Below are positions 17,408 through 27,224 of a stretch of DNA of 64,000 bases, piece by piece. The translations under genes were made by a program, and so were the position numbers. Numbering within the stretch: the stretch's first letter is position 1; each line of letters begins with the position of its first letter. Below the pieces are notes generated by a model that saw nothing but the letters and a program-made list of their open reading frames with translations, was not told where the DNA came from and did no database searches. Where the stretch lies: positions 1,044,702 to 1,108,701 of the forward strand of contig MU006091.1 of assembly GCA_010093705.1 (NCBI GenBank). The letters are read 5' to 3'. The stretch comes from Patellaria atrata CBS 101060. Lineage: Eukaryota; Ascomycota; Dothideomycetes; Patellariales; Patellariaceae.

Positions 17408-17863
17408 TACGTGATTGCTTGTTGATAGACTATCCCCATTGGGTTTGAAGTATAAAGAACGTTCTTGGCGATTTGGAGAACTGGAATTGGAAAGTCTTTG
17501 GGCTAATAAGGAGGTAAATCTATTTAGGATATAGACTCGTAGAAGACCATAACAAAGAGATTATCTTCAAAGTCACAGAGCACCAGCTACATAGACTAAG
17601 CCGATTAACATCGAGTGGTTTTAGCACGAAGTCACTGCCCAGCTACCCCTTTACACTATCATATGGCCGAGTTGTGAATGAGAACCCGTCACGTTTAAGC
17701 TACAATAAGCGACTCGAACAATAGACAGAATCTGACAATAGTAATTGAGCACCGGCCTCCACTTAGTCTCTTTCAAACATCTCTCTACTCCTTCTACTTA
17801 CACAGCATCTCAATTCCACCTCTGCACTCATAACACCAACCACGAACAAGCAACCTGCAAAAC
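17408..17863. other. Intergenic, upstream of the orphan gene
   Basis: No gene is seen. The last 100 bases before the next ATG are pyrimidine-rich (CTCTACTCCTTCTAC and similar), as is common in fungal core promoters and 5' leaders. Confidence 0.5.
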
Positions 17864-18796
17864 ATGGGAGCTCAATCGTCAACTGCTTCATCACCTCAGA
17901 ATAGCATCTTTGACATGAGCCCTCTCTCCCAATGTTTCCCAACCACAACGAGCAACAACGGCACAAACACACCTGAGATGAGGCCAACATACACGGACAA
18001 ACCCTACACCTTTTATTCGTACCCACTGCGCCCCTATCAACACGTCTCTACAACTAACAACAAGAAGAGCTCCGAGTATAAGACCAAGATGGAAACAATC
18101 ACCGTCTATAACGGTCTGTACCCCCAGCCTCTCCGCCCGAATCAATTCTCCATCCCACCACCTCCTCCACCACGCTCGCTTCCATCCAACACGATGATGA
18201 CTCCGCCCTCAACTCCCGTCGAAGGCATCATGCGTCCAGAGATCAACCTCTACATCGTCAACGTCACTGCTGCTCACCTCGTCCGCGAAAAGATGAAGAA
18301 GCTCTTCCGCAGCTACGACATGCCGACCGCCGGCTACGACTGGCCGTACCCGCGCGTCCTATTGACAATCGAGACTCCCGCGAACCCGCACCCAGTCATC
18401 GTCATCTGCTGCCAGAACAGCGAGTCCTGGGTCTGGCTTCACCGTCACCAGTCTCACTGCTACACCCATGCCGCGTCGAGCTTCCATCTCCCGCAAGGAG
18501 CTAAGCTTGGTACGTTCGTCGAAGAGGACCTTGTGCAACCGGGATGGGTGGTTAAAGATAGAGAGTTGGGACGCGAGTTCTGGGGCGTGTTGACTTTTAC
18601 GGCGAGGGAATTGACCAGCACCAGCGAGAGGAGGGTTGCTGCCGCCTTTGATGAGTTGAGGTGGGTCGCTTGGAGGACATTCTTCGAGTATCATGATCAA
18701 GGACTTGAGAATACGGTCTGGTGGAATGTGAAGGAGGATAAGAAGACTGATGGATGGGTTGATCGCTTCAAACCCAAGGTGATGGGCATGAAGTAG
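17864..18796 (+). CDS. Orphan 310-aa protein, single exon
   Basis: An uninterrupted frame with a clear ATG preceded by CAAAAC, a C-rich coding style and a pyrimidine-rich leader. Residues 1-125 are low complexity, with Ser/Thr/Pro and a run of prolines (IPPPPPPRSLP). Residues 125-310 look globular: INLYIVNVTAAHLVREKMKK, YDWPYPRVLLTIETP, ESWVWLHRHQSHCYTH and a Trp-rich end (VWWNVKEDKKTDGWVDRFKP). I recognise no domain and no signal peptide. The coding appearance is good, and the antisense frames are its shadows. Function is unknown. Confidence 0.72.
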   Translation: MGAQSSTASSPQNSIFDMSPLSQCFPTTTSNNGTNTPEMRPTYTDKPYTFYSYPLRPYQHVSTTNNKKSSEYKTKMETITVYNGLYPQPLRPNQFSIPPPPPPRSLPSNTMMTPPSTPVEGIMRPEINLYIVNVTAAHLVREKMKKLFRSYDMPTAGYDWPYPRVLLTIETPANPHPVIVICCQNSESWVWLHRHQSHCYTHAASSFHLPQGAKLGTFVEEDLVQPGWVVKDRELGREFWGVLTFTARELTSTSERRVAAAFDELRWVAWRTFFEYHDQGLENTVWWNVKEDKKTDGWVDRFKPKVMGMK

Positions 18797-19133
18797 GAAG
18801 GTTGAAGGTTTACTTCAATGGATTGAACATGGGAAAATTACTGAAGAGCTTGGGTCACGACTGATGATTGATGGATTGGACGATCTGGAGCTAAGAGGAT
18901 CAGGCGTAACGGAGTATCGTGCTTCTTTATGGAATGGAACCGGACATGACTGATGTTCTAGTGATTACATGGTTTGCATTAATTCAAGCGGGTGGAAGCG
19001 TGGAGTCGACTTGGTCGGATTGGAACAGAAGACGTTGATATCAAGAGTGACAGATAATGATACAGACCAGCATGGTCCCATGCGAGTTTGATAGTAATGA
19101 AAATACTTTAATTCACTGTTTTAGACTTAGAAC
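18797..19133. other. Convergent 3' intergenic gap
   Basis: This gap lies between the orphan gene and the acireductone dioxygenase, which converge. Only 3' untranslated sequence is expected. Nothing else is seen. Confidence 0.5.
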
Positions 19134-19784
19134 TTAAGCAGCCGAGAGACTTTCCCTGTGGTTGAGATACTCCTGGCGATAGGGGTTCTGGTCGGTCTCC
19201 CTACCACGGTTTAGCGGCGTCCACTTAGGGTCTTCCTTGAACAAACGCATCGCCTTGGTGTACTATTAATATATCAGTTTGAATTGAAGTGCTAAGAATA
19301 AGTCGATACTCACGTTACTATTATCAGTAGTAAATCTATGATAGATACCGGCCGGCATAATCATCAAATCATGCTTATCGAGCTTGATCCTCACCCAGTC
19401 ATCATCCTTCCCTCGAACATCAAAGTACCCAGCACCATCTAAGATATACCTGATCTCTTCATCCTCATGTAGATGCTCACTGAAGAACGTCTTCACCTTT
19501 TCCTCGTAGATAGGCCCCATAGCCTCCGGAGAGATGACAACCTCATCCCTATTTTTATACTGACGCTCCTTTGCAACAGCATTTACGTCTTCGACGTTGG
19601 GATAGTTAAAGGCCAGTATACCAAGTTTCTTCAGATACTGTGGATCTACATCACGGCCAGAGTCATGCGGATCCCTTTGATCGCCCTACGACACAAGAAC
19701 ACGTCGTCAACACCCCAATCCTTTAGAAAGGAATGGTGGAGGTTGGGGACATACCGGTAGGTTGTCATACCAGTAGGCTCTCAT
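19134..19784 (-). CDS. ADI1: Acireductone dioxygenase (methionine salvage)
   Basis: Three exons (19755-19784, 19314-19685, 19134-19262) give 176 residues, the usual length for this cupin enzyme. The start is [20 protein letters not shown], characteristic of eukaryotic ARD. The metal-binding motif is [15 protein letters not shown], with a downstream histidine in [16 protein letters not shown]. The C-terminus reads [20 protein letters not shown]. The enzyme oxidises the acireductone intermediate of the methylthioadenosine cycle to the keto acid precursor of methionine, acting in cytosol and nucleus. All ligand residues (His, His, Glu, His) are present, so it should be active. Confidence 0.95.
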
Positions 19785-20430
19785 CCTGCTGCTTGATGTT
19801 TCAGATATTCTATTCCGGAATACTGGTACGCACGTAACTGACGTGCGCCGGGCAACCCTTTTTGATGAGAGACGTGGGAGACTGGTTACTAAGTAAGATA
19901 GATGGGGCGGAAGTTTTGAAGTCCCCATTCACCGATCCGAGTAAGAACTTTTTTAATTTTGACGTAGTTTGACTTGAGGTTTTTATTACTGTCTAACGTT
20001 GGGAGGCGTCTTATATTATGTTATTATATACGTACAAAAACGGGCGGGTCTGAGTGTGAGGTCACAGAATCGGGAGGCGAACAGTTCTAGTAGATCTTTT
20101 GCGGGCCCCACCTAGCATCGATCACGCAAGAGATGACAACTCCTACCTGTAGGTATTCACGGTATCTAACAGAGGTTGATGTCTTTCTGATGATTAAGAT
20201 AATCTATCGGTGTAACAATATCTATCATCAGTCATCAGCCATCATGCTCATCAGTCTCAGCATGGAGCTTCATATGCACTGTGCTTACATGCGACGAATA
20301 TGACGCTCATCTTCTCGTCAAGCTTATCTCAACGCCGGAATTAAACTCAGTGACAGCAGATCGCAGCGGAGACGATACCAAAGGCAATTGAAACGACAAT
20401 TTGATCATTCGGGGGCGGAAAGATGCGGAG

Positions 20431-20830
20431 ACGGGTACAGTAGAGGAGGTTCAATATATGAATTCCAACCACCTTTTTGTACGCCCGCGCCGAATTATGC
20501 AAAGGAAAACAACTGTGATCTCTAATACGGCCGTAGCATTGGATTCGTTCCCTACCAAAGCAACTCACCGCTTTCCAGCAGGAATCCATCGGAGAAGATT
20601 TTATTGTCCATATAGGCATAGACTCGACTCTGACCCCAGACCTCTACCTCGCAAGGCTGAGGTCTTACATACTGCAAGGTATTTCTAGCTGCATGCATTG
20701 AGAAAGCCTCCAGATCACCGCGAAGACATGAAACACTTCTAACTCGCAGATCGACTAGAACCGTGTCTGCCAGCCCTACGTGGAGTCCTATCCTGCATTT
20801 CCACCAACATCCGAATGTAGAATATCCTGT
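20431..20830 (-). CDS. Unrecognised minus-strand coding-like stretch
   Basis: The frame reads through VEVWGQSRVYAYMDNKIFSD and then meets a good donor (GTGAGT) near 20567. A CACAG acceptor about 60 nt downstream continues the frame to FLCIIRRGRTKRWLEFIY and a stop. Upstream frames (VEAKTGDGDWGLAEVRFWEL near 20990) could belong to it but need a frame change. I recognise no family. It may be a small unknown gene or a gene relic. Confidence 0.18.
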
Positions 20831-21765
20831 CACACAGCCCTGGACTCACTGATGTTTCTCAACCCTTGGCCAGATCGTGGAGAATGCAAGCGACCGTTCA
20901 AAGAGGATGGATTTCCCAGTAATGAGCCCCCAAGTTCCCAAAAACGGACTTCCGCAAGCCCCCAATCGCCGTCTCCTGTCTTCGCTTCTACCATGAAGTC
21001 GTACTGAAACAGTGGATATCGCACAAACAAATTGGGCTTTCAATGGCGTTATAGTACCACCAATGTCCAATCACAGGACAAAATACTCGACATATCCCAA
21101 AAACCTTCTCAACAAACATCATAGAATTCCCACTTACCAATTTGCATCTTATTTTAGACCGCCAAACTGCCCCCTCCGACGCGGTAATGCCTAAGTTTAA
21201 AGTCGATCACATAACCACCCGTAACTTTATTCTAAGCACTTTCGGGCTCTGCTTGACAAATCGTGGCTTATTCGACTGCCGCCACAAGCTTTCGTTCCCG
21301 ATAGGACGGGATCGGAACCGTTGGAATCAGATTCTGTTATGGAAGCAATTGCATTATTGGTGGAGTAGAGCCAAAGGTTACGCTGGTGTCAATACCCAGA
21401 CCATTGTGCAACGTCGTTCCTTGCCGCTAGCGATGTGAGAAGAGGTCGCCATTGGGAGCCTCCCTGTGCTAATAGTCGGCGTGCAGATGGTCAATTGGGC
21501 GTAGTTTTGAGTAGAATGTGTGATATGTCACGCTGGACATAAATAGGAATGCTGTAGCCCCCGTGAGATAGTGGTTGTTCTTTCACTCCACCTTAATATT
21601 AGAGTCACACGTTTGTCGTTACTCGTGACATTGACTTGAGGGGTGCTGCCTTGTGACATATCTCCAAGTACATATAAAGCTTCTTTCCCTTGCTTTGTGT
21701 TTGAACACGACGCGTCTCTCCTCCTAAGTCGCACACGCGACCGAAACTTTGACTCAACCTCTTCT

Positions 21766-21787
21766 TTCTTTCTTCCTTCCTTCCTTG
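21766..21787. repeat. CTTT/CTTC microsatellite
   Basis: A short run of TTCT and TTCC tetranucleotides within a pyrimidine-rich leader region upstream of the Par32-like gene. Confidence 0.7.
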
Positions 21788-22110
21788 ACAACAACTGGGA
21801 AATTCTCTCAAAAGCACAGAGCGAGACCAAGGGCAAAGTACCTCTCTCTTTGCCGATAATAACAGTTCCGACTCTTCTGCCTCAATAACGCCAAGCAAAA
21901 ACACCCAGTCTATCGCTGGAACAGCATCGAAGCCCTCGGTTACCTCGACGAGAATCCAGTTCAACTCTTCTTCTAGCAACGAGAACCAAGCGACCTCACT
22001 CTCTAGTCACAACAGAGTGACTCACCTCCCACCTCCACTAACCTGACACCAACCTGGCGCTCATAGCACACATCAAGTCCTCACGCTCCGCACACAAACA
22101 CTACGCCAAA

Positions 22111-22578
22111 ATGTCCATGACAAGTTCGTCCGAGGTCTCGCTCAACAAGCACCTCAGCAGCACCTACACGCACTCTGGCATCGGTGGCGCAGGAAACTAC
22201 CACAAGAAGGCCTCTCTCCCGCCTTCGCCGGTCCTCCCAACCCCCCTCCCGGTTCGCACAGCCACTCACTTCACTACTGGAATCGGGGGTGCGGGAAACG
22301 TCCACCTTATGAGCAAGAGGGCCACCGACGACATGGCGGACAGGACGTTAGCGAAGGCCTTAGAGAAAGCGATTCAAGAGAGGAAGAACGGGGCGTGGCA
22401 TTCGGGAATCGGAGGTGCGGGGAATAGGGTTAGTGCGGAGAGATTGAACAGCGACGGTGGAAGTAAGAGTGAGGTATTGCCGTATGGCGTGCTGGATCGG
22501 TTGAGCAAGAAGTTGAGTGCGGATAAAGACAGTACGAAGAGCGGCGAGAGCTTCCTGAAGAGGATGTTTAGGTTCTGA
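22111..22578 (+). CDS. GxGGAGN-repeat protein, DUF3602 / Par32-like
   Basis: A single-exon 155-residue protein. It has three copies of a glycine motif, HSGIGGAGNYHKK (near residue 22), TGIGGAGNVHLMS (near 56) and HSGIGGAGNRVSA (near 97). This spacing and composition are those of the DUF3602 family. Yeast Par32/Amu1, a member, is phosphorylated on TORC1 inhibition and blocks ammonium permeases. The remainder is Ser/Lys-rich and probably disordered, ending in SFLKRMFRF. A role in nitrogen or TOR signalling is an inference from the family. The pyrimidine-rich, CACAC-containing leader suggests strong expression. Confidence 0.75.
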   Translation: MSMTSSSEVSLNKHLSSTYTHSGIGGAGNYHKKASLPPSPVLPTPLPVRTATHFTTGIGGAGNVHLMSKRATDDMADRTLAKALEKAIQERKNGAWHSGIGGAGNRVSAERLNSDGGSKSEVLPYGVLDRLSKKLSADKDSTKSGESFLKRMFRF

Positions 22579-23294
22579 GTTCGACATGAAGTGAGATGCG
22601 GATGCATGCAGGGCTCCACAGATGGCGCTGCAAAAATGGTGAATTCGACTGGGATATGGTGGTACAGTACATGCATGCATTCTTGCTTTTCTTTCCACAT
22701 CGGGTTTGTTACGGCCTGGCGTTCGGGGGAATTTAGAGATTATTATACAGGTCTTGGGGCTCAGTGCTCGGTATACCCCTATGCATAAGGCATGATATGG
22801 TCCTCTCGGTCACTTTCTTCTTGTATTTCAGGCGGAAAAGTTCAAAAGATAGTGATTGTTTGAAATGGGATCTAACTGCCGGCTATGTGCGACGTTGACC
22901 ATAGTGATGCGACGGAAGTCTACAGCAGGAAGCTGCTCCAACCTGGTCGTTGGAATGAACCTGACGTTCACCAGGTCATGGGAAGAGACTAAGTTCGAAG
23001 GAACCATCCCGGTTTACAAACGGGCCAAGAATAGCGGCTCCGTGCAGTGACCCTAAATTCGGATTCGTGGGCTGCGTCCTCGCTATGTTGTACATGCCTC
23101 ATGTACTTGACCCGACTCGGTGTTCGAGCACCAAAGACGGAAATATTTTCATCTCGATCGTCGTTACAGTCGACGGAGTGCTATCGATCTGATGTCTAGG
23201 AGATCAAATTACCCAGAAACCAGGTTCAGCACATATAGAACGCATCCACGGGTATTCACAGATTTTCGGAAGACTGGCTATGAAGATCAAGTAT
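22579..23294. other. Convergent intergenic gap
   Basis: This gap lies between the 3' ends of the Par32-like and Plp1-like genes. It contains one GTACAGTA motif (22662-22669) beside ATGCATGCAT. No gene is supported. Confidence 0.5.
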
Positions 23295-23985
23295 TCAATC
23301 CCAATCATCATCATCATCTTGTTTGGATGGATTATCTTGCCTTGGTTTGAAGGCTGCCTGACCTTTCGTATCTGCCATCTTTTCCCGAACGAGAACATTC
23401 GACCGTAGCAGGCGTCGCTCTAGCTCCCTAGTGGTAAACGTATCTGCACTACGACCAATTCCCTCGAAGCCTATTATCCTATCCACGCCAACACCATCAA
23501 TGAAACTTATGACGCAAGGAAGAACCTGGACCTTCAGTTTGACGACCAGGAAAGGGGCGTTGTCAACGTTGATACGGAGGAAACGTGTATCAAAGTGCTT
23601 TGCTGCCAGATTCTATACATGATATTAACATTATCCTTAGTTGTTACGTTTTGCTGAGTTACAGTACCTCCAAGTGCGAATCCATGATATGACATCGATT
23701 GAAGTCCGGTTTGAAAAAGTGTACAACACACAACTTAGTGGAGGTGGTAATATCCATCAACGCCTTCTCGTCTTTGATTTCTGTATAACTACCATGTTCT
23801 GACTTTCTCATATCCTTCGCTCGAGTATACTCTTGATGCAATTGTTCCAGTCTCTGGGCACGGAACGCATCGAGCTCAGAATCATCTTCAAGAGCGGATA
23901 TTAGAGCATCTTCGTCCTCATCAGAATCGGCTCCAAGATTCGTTCTGTCGACGATAGCAGCAACTTTGGGGTCTATGGCAGACAT
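23295..23985 (-). CDS. PLP1: Phosducin-like protein, TXNDC9/Plp1 type
   Basis: Two exons (23668-23985 and 23295-23612) separated by a 55-nt intron give 211 residues. The N-terminus is acidic and helical (GADSDEDEDALISALEDDSE, then LEQLHQEYTRAKDM). The thioredoxin-like fold has KLCVVHFFKPDFNRCHIMDS, LAAKHFDTRFLRINVDNAPF, then KVQVLPCVISFIDGV and IGFEGIGRSADTFTTRELER. The redox CxxC motif is absent, as in TXNDC9/Plp1, which act as cochaperones of the CCT chaperonin in tubulin and actin folding. The C-terminus ends in an Asp-rich DDDDDWD, also usual in the family. Length and domain order fit well. Confidence 0.9.
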
Positions 23986-24764
23986 TATATGATATCTCTT
24001 TGCTCTTGGGGGAACTGTGTATGTGAGGTTGCACTAGGTTTTCTGTTGACAAGCTGAAGTGCGGGACACGATCGACACGTCGTTTATCAGACGCTAATTA
24101 CGCGACTTCAACGGTCAGAACTCTGAACTTCAGGGAGTCAGGGGTATCACAGCGGATGCGGGAACGTATGGAGGGCTTCAGCTGATATTCTTCGGGAAAA
24201 AGCCACAAAGCTCAAAGAGATACGGCAAATTTCTGATTGTGGAGTGTTTCATGCATCTGTGGAATTGGTGGATATCGCCCGTGTGGGTAGTAGGTCGCGT
24301 GCAAAGGGAATTCAGTTGCCCTGTACAGTAAAAGGATTTATAAACTTGTTCATAATATAATAGATTTCTGTGGGCTAGTTTACGAGTATCTAAAAAAGGT
24401 TGATGAACTTCATGCTAATCATAACTATTCGGAGAGCTTAAAGGAGGTTTGCTTCGTTTGTTTCAATTTGCTGGAGAGCCGCGATTACGAGGCGCGAAAC
24501 GACTCCAGGGGTCGCTCTCAGCGACGAACGAAGAAATTTACCCTTCGCCGTCCGCTTTTGGTTGAGCTGTGGAAAGCCTCAATTTAATCTCCTCAACGCA
24601 CCTTCGGGACTCCTCAAATTTTTCGTGACCTGAGTCTCTTTTGACATCAGTCTCCCACGTTGGTGTCGTCCGTTCGTGTAACCTCTCGTATCCCATCCTC
24701 ACGATTTCCCTGACGTGTGGGAGAAACAGCCCCTTACCTCGTCCTTACATAAACTATTCGCAAC
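23986..24764. promoter_or_regulatory. Bidirectional promoter between PLP1-like and GDP-mannose transporter genes
   Basis: The two genes diverge from this 0.78-kb gap. A GTACAGTA motif lies at 24323-24330. No coding signal is seen. Confidence 0.45.
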
Positions 24765-26044
24765 ATGGCCGACGAGAAGAAGAGAGATGACTATCGGCAA
24801 CCTGGGGAGGAGAACAGAATGGCGACTCCGCAAATTGGAAAGCATTCGACAGTCAGCAGTCCTATCATACCCATACTGGCATACTGTGGCTCGTCAATAT
24901 TGATGACCGTGACGAACAAGTATGTTCTGGCTGGGAGAGACTTCAACTTGAACTTCTTCTTGTTGGCTGTACAAGTATGTCTTAGAATACTCTTCGTAGT
25001 GTACTCATCGCTAATAAGACATGTAGTCTGTGGTATGCGTAGTCGCAATTCAAACATGCAAGCAGCTAGGAATCATCACGTTTAGAGACTTTAACGCAAA
25101 TGAGGCGAAGAAATGTGAGCAGAGACACCAATATATACCCATTTACCAGTTCTAACCTAGCATTCTAGGGTTCCCCATTTCCGTACTCCTCATTGGCATG
25201 ATCTACACGAGCACAAAGGCTCTCCAATTCCTCTCCATCCCGGTGTACACTATTTTCAAAAATCTTACAATCATTTTGATCGCGTACGGAGAAGTTTTAT
25301 GGTTTGGAGGTTCTGTTTCAGGAATGGCCCTCTTCTCCTTCGGCCTTATGGTGTTTAGTTCAATTGTGGCCGCCTGGGCAGATATTCAAAACGCCCTATC
25401 CAATTATGGCGGTGGTTCCACCGAGGCTTCGGAGCAGATTTCTACCTTGAATGCCGGATATGCTTGGATGTTGCTGAATTGTTTCAGCACCGCGACCTAC
25501 TTATTGACCATGAGAAAGCGTATCGTGCTTACTAAGTTCAAGGATTATGACAGTACGTGTGCTTCCACTTGAACCTTCTGACATAGTATGCTTACTTGCC
25601 ATTCTAGCCATGTACTATAATAATTTACTCACAATCCCTATCCTCCTCGCTGCATCGATTCTCGTCGAAGACTGGTCCTCTATTAATATCGCCAAGAACT
25701 TCCCTGTTGAACAGCGCAACCTTATAGTCTTCACTATGGTTCTTTCCGGGCTTTCCTCCATTTTCATCTCCTATACCTCAGCGTGGTGCGTTCGTGTGAC
25801 CACGTCGACAACATACTCCATGGTCGGTGCGCTTAACAAGCTCCCAATCGCTGTGAGCGGTTTGATCTTCTTCGATGCGCCTGTGACGTTTGGAAGTGTC
25901 TCTGCTATTATTATTGGATTTATTAGCGGACTCGTTTATGCTGTTGCTAAAATGAAGAAACCAGCACAAAAGGATATACTCCCTACTACGAAGCCAACGA
26001 TGAGCGCAAGCAGCCAAAGCATGCGTGACAGCCTCAAGGGCTGA
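24765..26044 (+). CDS. VRG4: Golgi GDP-mannose transporter
   Basis: Four exons (24765-24974, 25027-25114, 25169-25552, 25608-26044) give 372 residues. It is a multi-pass nucleotide-sugar transporter. The N-terminus is cytosolic, followed by [39 protein letters not shown] and [20 protein letters not shown] are conserved in Vrg4/GmtA. The GDP-mannose recognition motif is present near the C-terminus as [17 protein letters not shown]. The protein exchanges cytosolic GDP-mannose for luminal GMP, feeding glycoprotein and cell-wall mannosylation. All introns are of the normal short type. The C-terminal tail has Lys and Ser residues, as expected for Golgi recycling. Confidence 0.95.
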
Positions 26045-26852
26045 TTTCTCTTTGAACCGGAGTCATGTTTTATGCAAGAATATGGATGGTGGCGTTGAAT
26101 TGAACAATTCTTTCTAGCAGAGGCACGACCATTTATCAATTTCTTGCTCCTTTGAAGCCGTTGCTGTAGCTGTATTTGCTTTATCTGCTCCATCCTATGG
26201 ATCACCCAATTCTTTGAAAATTTAATTCTTGTATTTGTTGTATAAACCTTACGGTTTCTTTAACTTTGCTCTTTGAACGTTATAGATCACGGGGGCTCAT
26301 GGTTTCATGTTATCTCTTTTTATATGCTCAAGTCAGGACTTGTGTCCTATTTTCTCCGACTCATAATTTCTTATTAGGGTAGCATATGGTGTTATATATT
26401 TAATCAATCTAAGCATAATACTGAAGTATGTTGCATATTAGTACAGGCCTGTGAGTTTGACAATTTCACTTCCAGTTCCTTTCTCTACTCTCCTTAGTCA
26501 TAGGGAAGTTTGCATCATCAATTCTCATTGTCGATCATATAACATGTATCATCAATAATCAGTATTTGTAAATCTCTATCGAGATCATAGTCCGCTTAGA
26601 TCCGCTATCAGTTATCTATCACCTCTTCCGATTCGTCTATTTACGTACTAGATTAGGTGGCGCGATCATGATGTCATCTATATCCCTAGCCACAACATGT
26701 GATGCTATCATTCAGTGACCTATTACTCCGAGCTCTAGTATATATTTCTTTGGAGTCTAACGTGAATTTCATGCTCAAAAATTAATTCTCAAACCAAAGA
26801 CTACTTTATCATTAATCTGGCCGACGTAGTACTAGAAGTCCAAACAATTACA
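26045..26852. other. Intergenic, 0.8 kb
   Basis: AT-rich 3' region of the transporter gene followed by the promoter of the small gene at 26853. No gene is seen. Confidence 0.5.
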
Positions 26853-27224
26853 ATGGCATCCAACATCACCGACGCTGCCAATACCGCTGGCCAGAAGAAG
26901 GGTACCGATCCCACCGTATGTTTGTATCTCGTATGTTCAAAACGATCAGGTAACTGAAATTTTGCAGAACCCAAGTATCATCTCTTCAGAGGGCGCCATT
27001 GGAAAGCAATTCAACCGTATGCCTCTACTCCAACTCTGGGCAGGCGAAACACAAAACACTAACCCGCTGAAGCTGACGGTTCCCTCGGAGGCATGGCACA
27101 AAAGATTGGTGGGCCTCTCGATAAGGACGGTATGATCGGGAGCCAGTTCGATGCCTCGAAGAATGGTATTGCGGGACATGTGGAGAAGGCAGTTGATGGA
27201 CCAAGCAACCCTACGCAACATTGA
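26853..27224 (+). CDS. Small 87-aa glycine-rich repeat protein, three exons
   Basis: Exons 26853-26915, 26968-27016 and 27073-27224 join in frame, with good GTATGT and GTATGC donors and a TTTGCAG acceptor for the first intron. The protein starts MASNITDAANTAGQKKGTDP. It contains two related units, EGAIGKQFN and DGMIGSQFD, and SLGGMAQKIGGPLDKDG, and ends PSNPTQH. Small hydrophilic fungal proteins of this kind are common and are often stress- or sporulation-induced, but I cannot name a family with certainty. The continuous reading through three exons and the repeat of the IGxQF motif support a real gene. Confidence 0.68.

Larger units (their letters stand above)
19785..22110. other. Intergenic, 2.3 kb
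   Basis: The gap lies between two divergently transcribed genes. A minus-strand stretch around 20430-21030 has some coding-like character (listed separately). Near 21766-21785 is a CTTT/CTTC microsatellite. Before 22111 the sequence is very pyrimidine-rich, as expected of the leader of the next gene. Confidence 0.4.
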
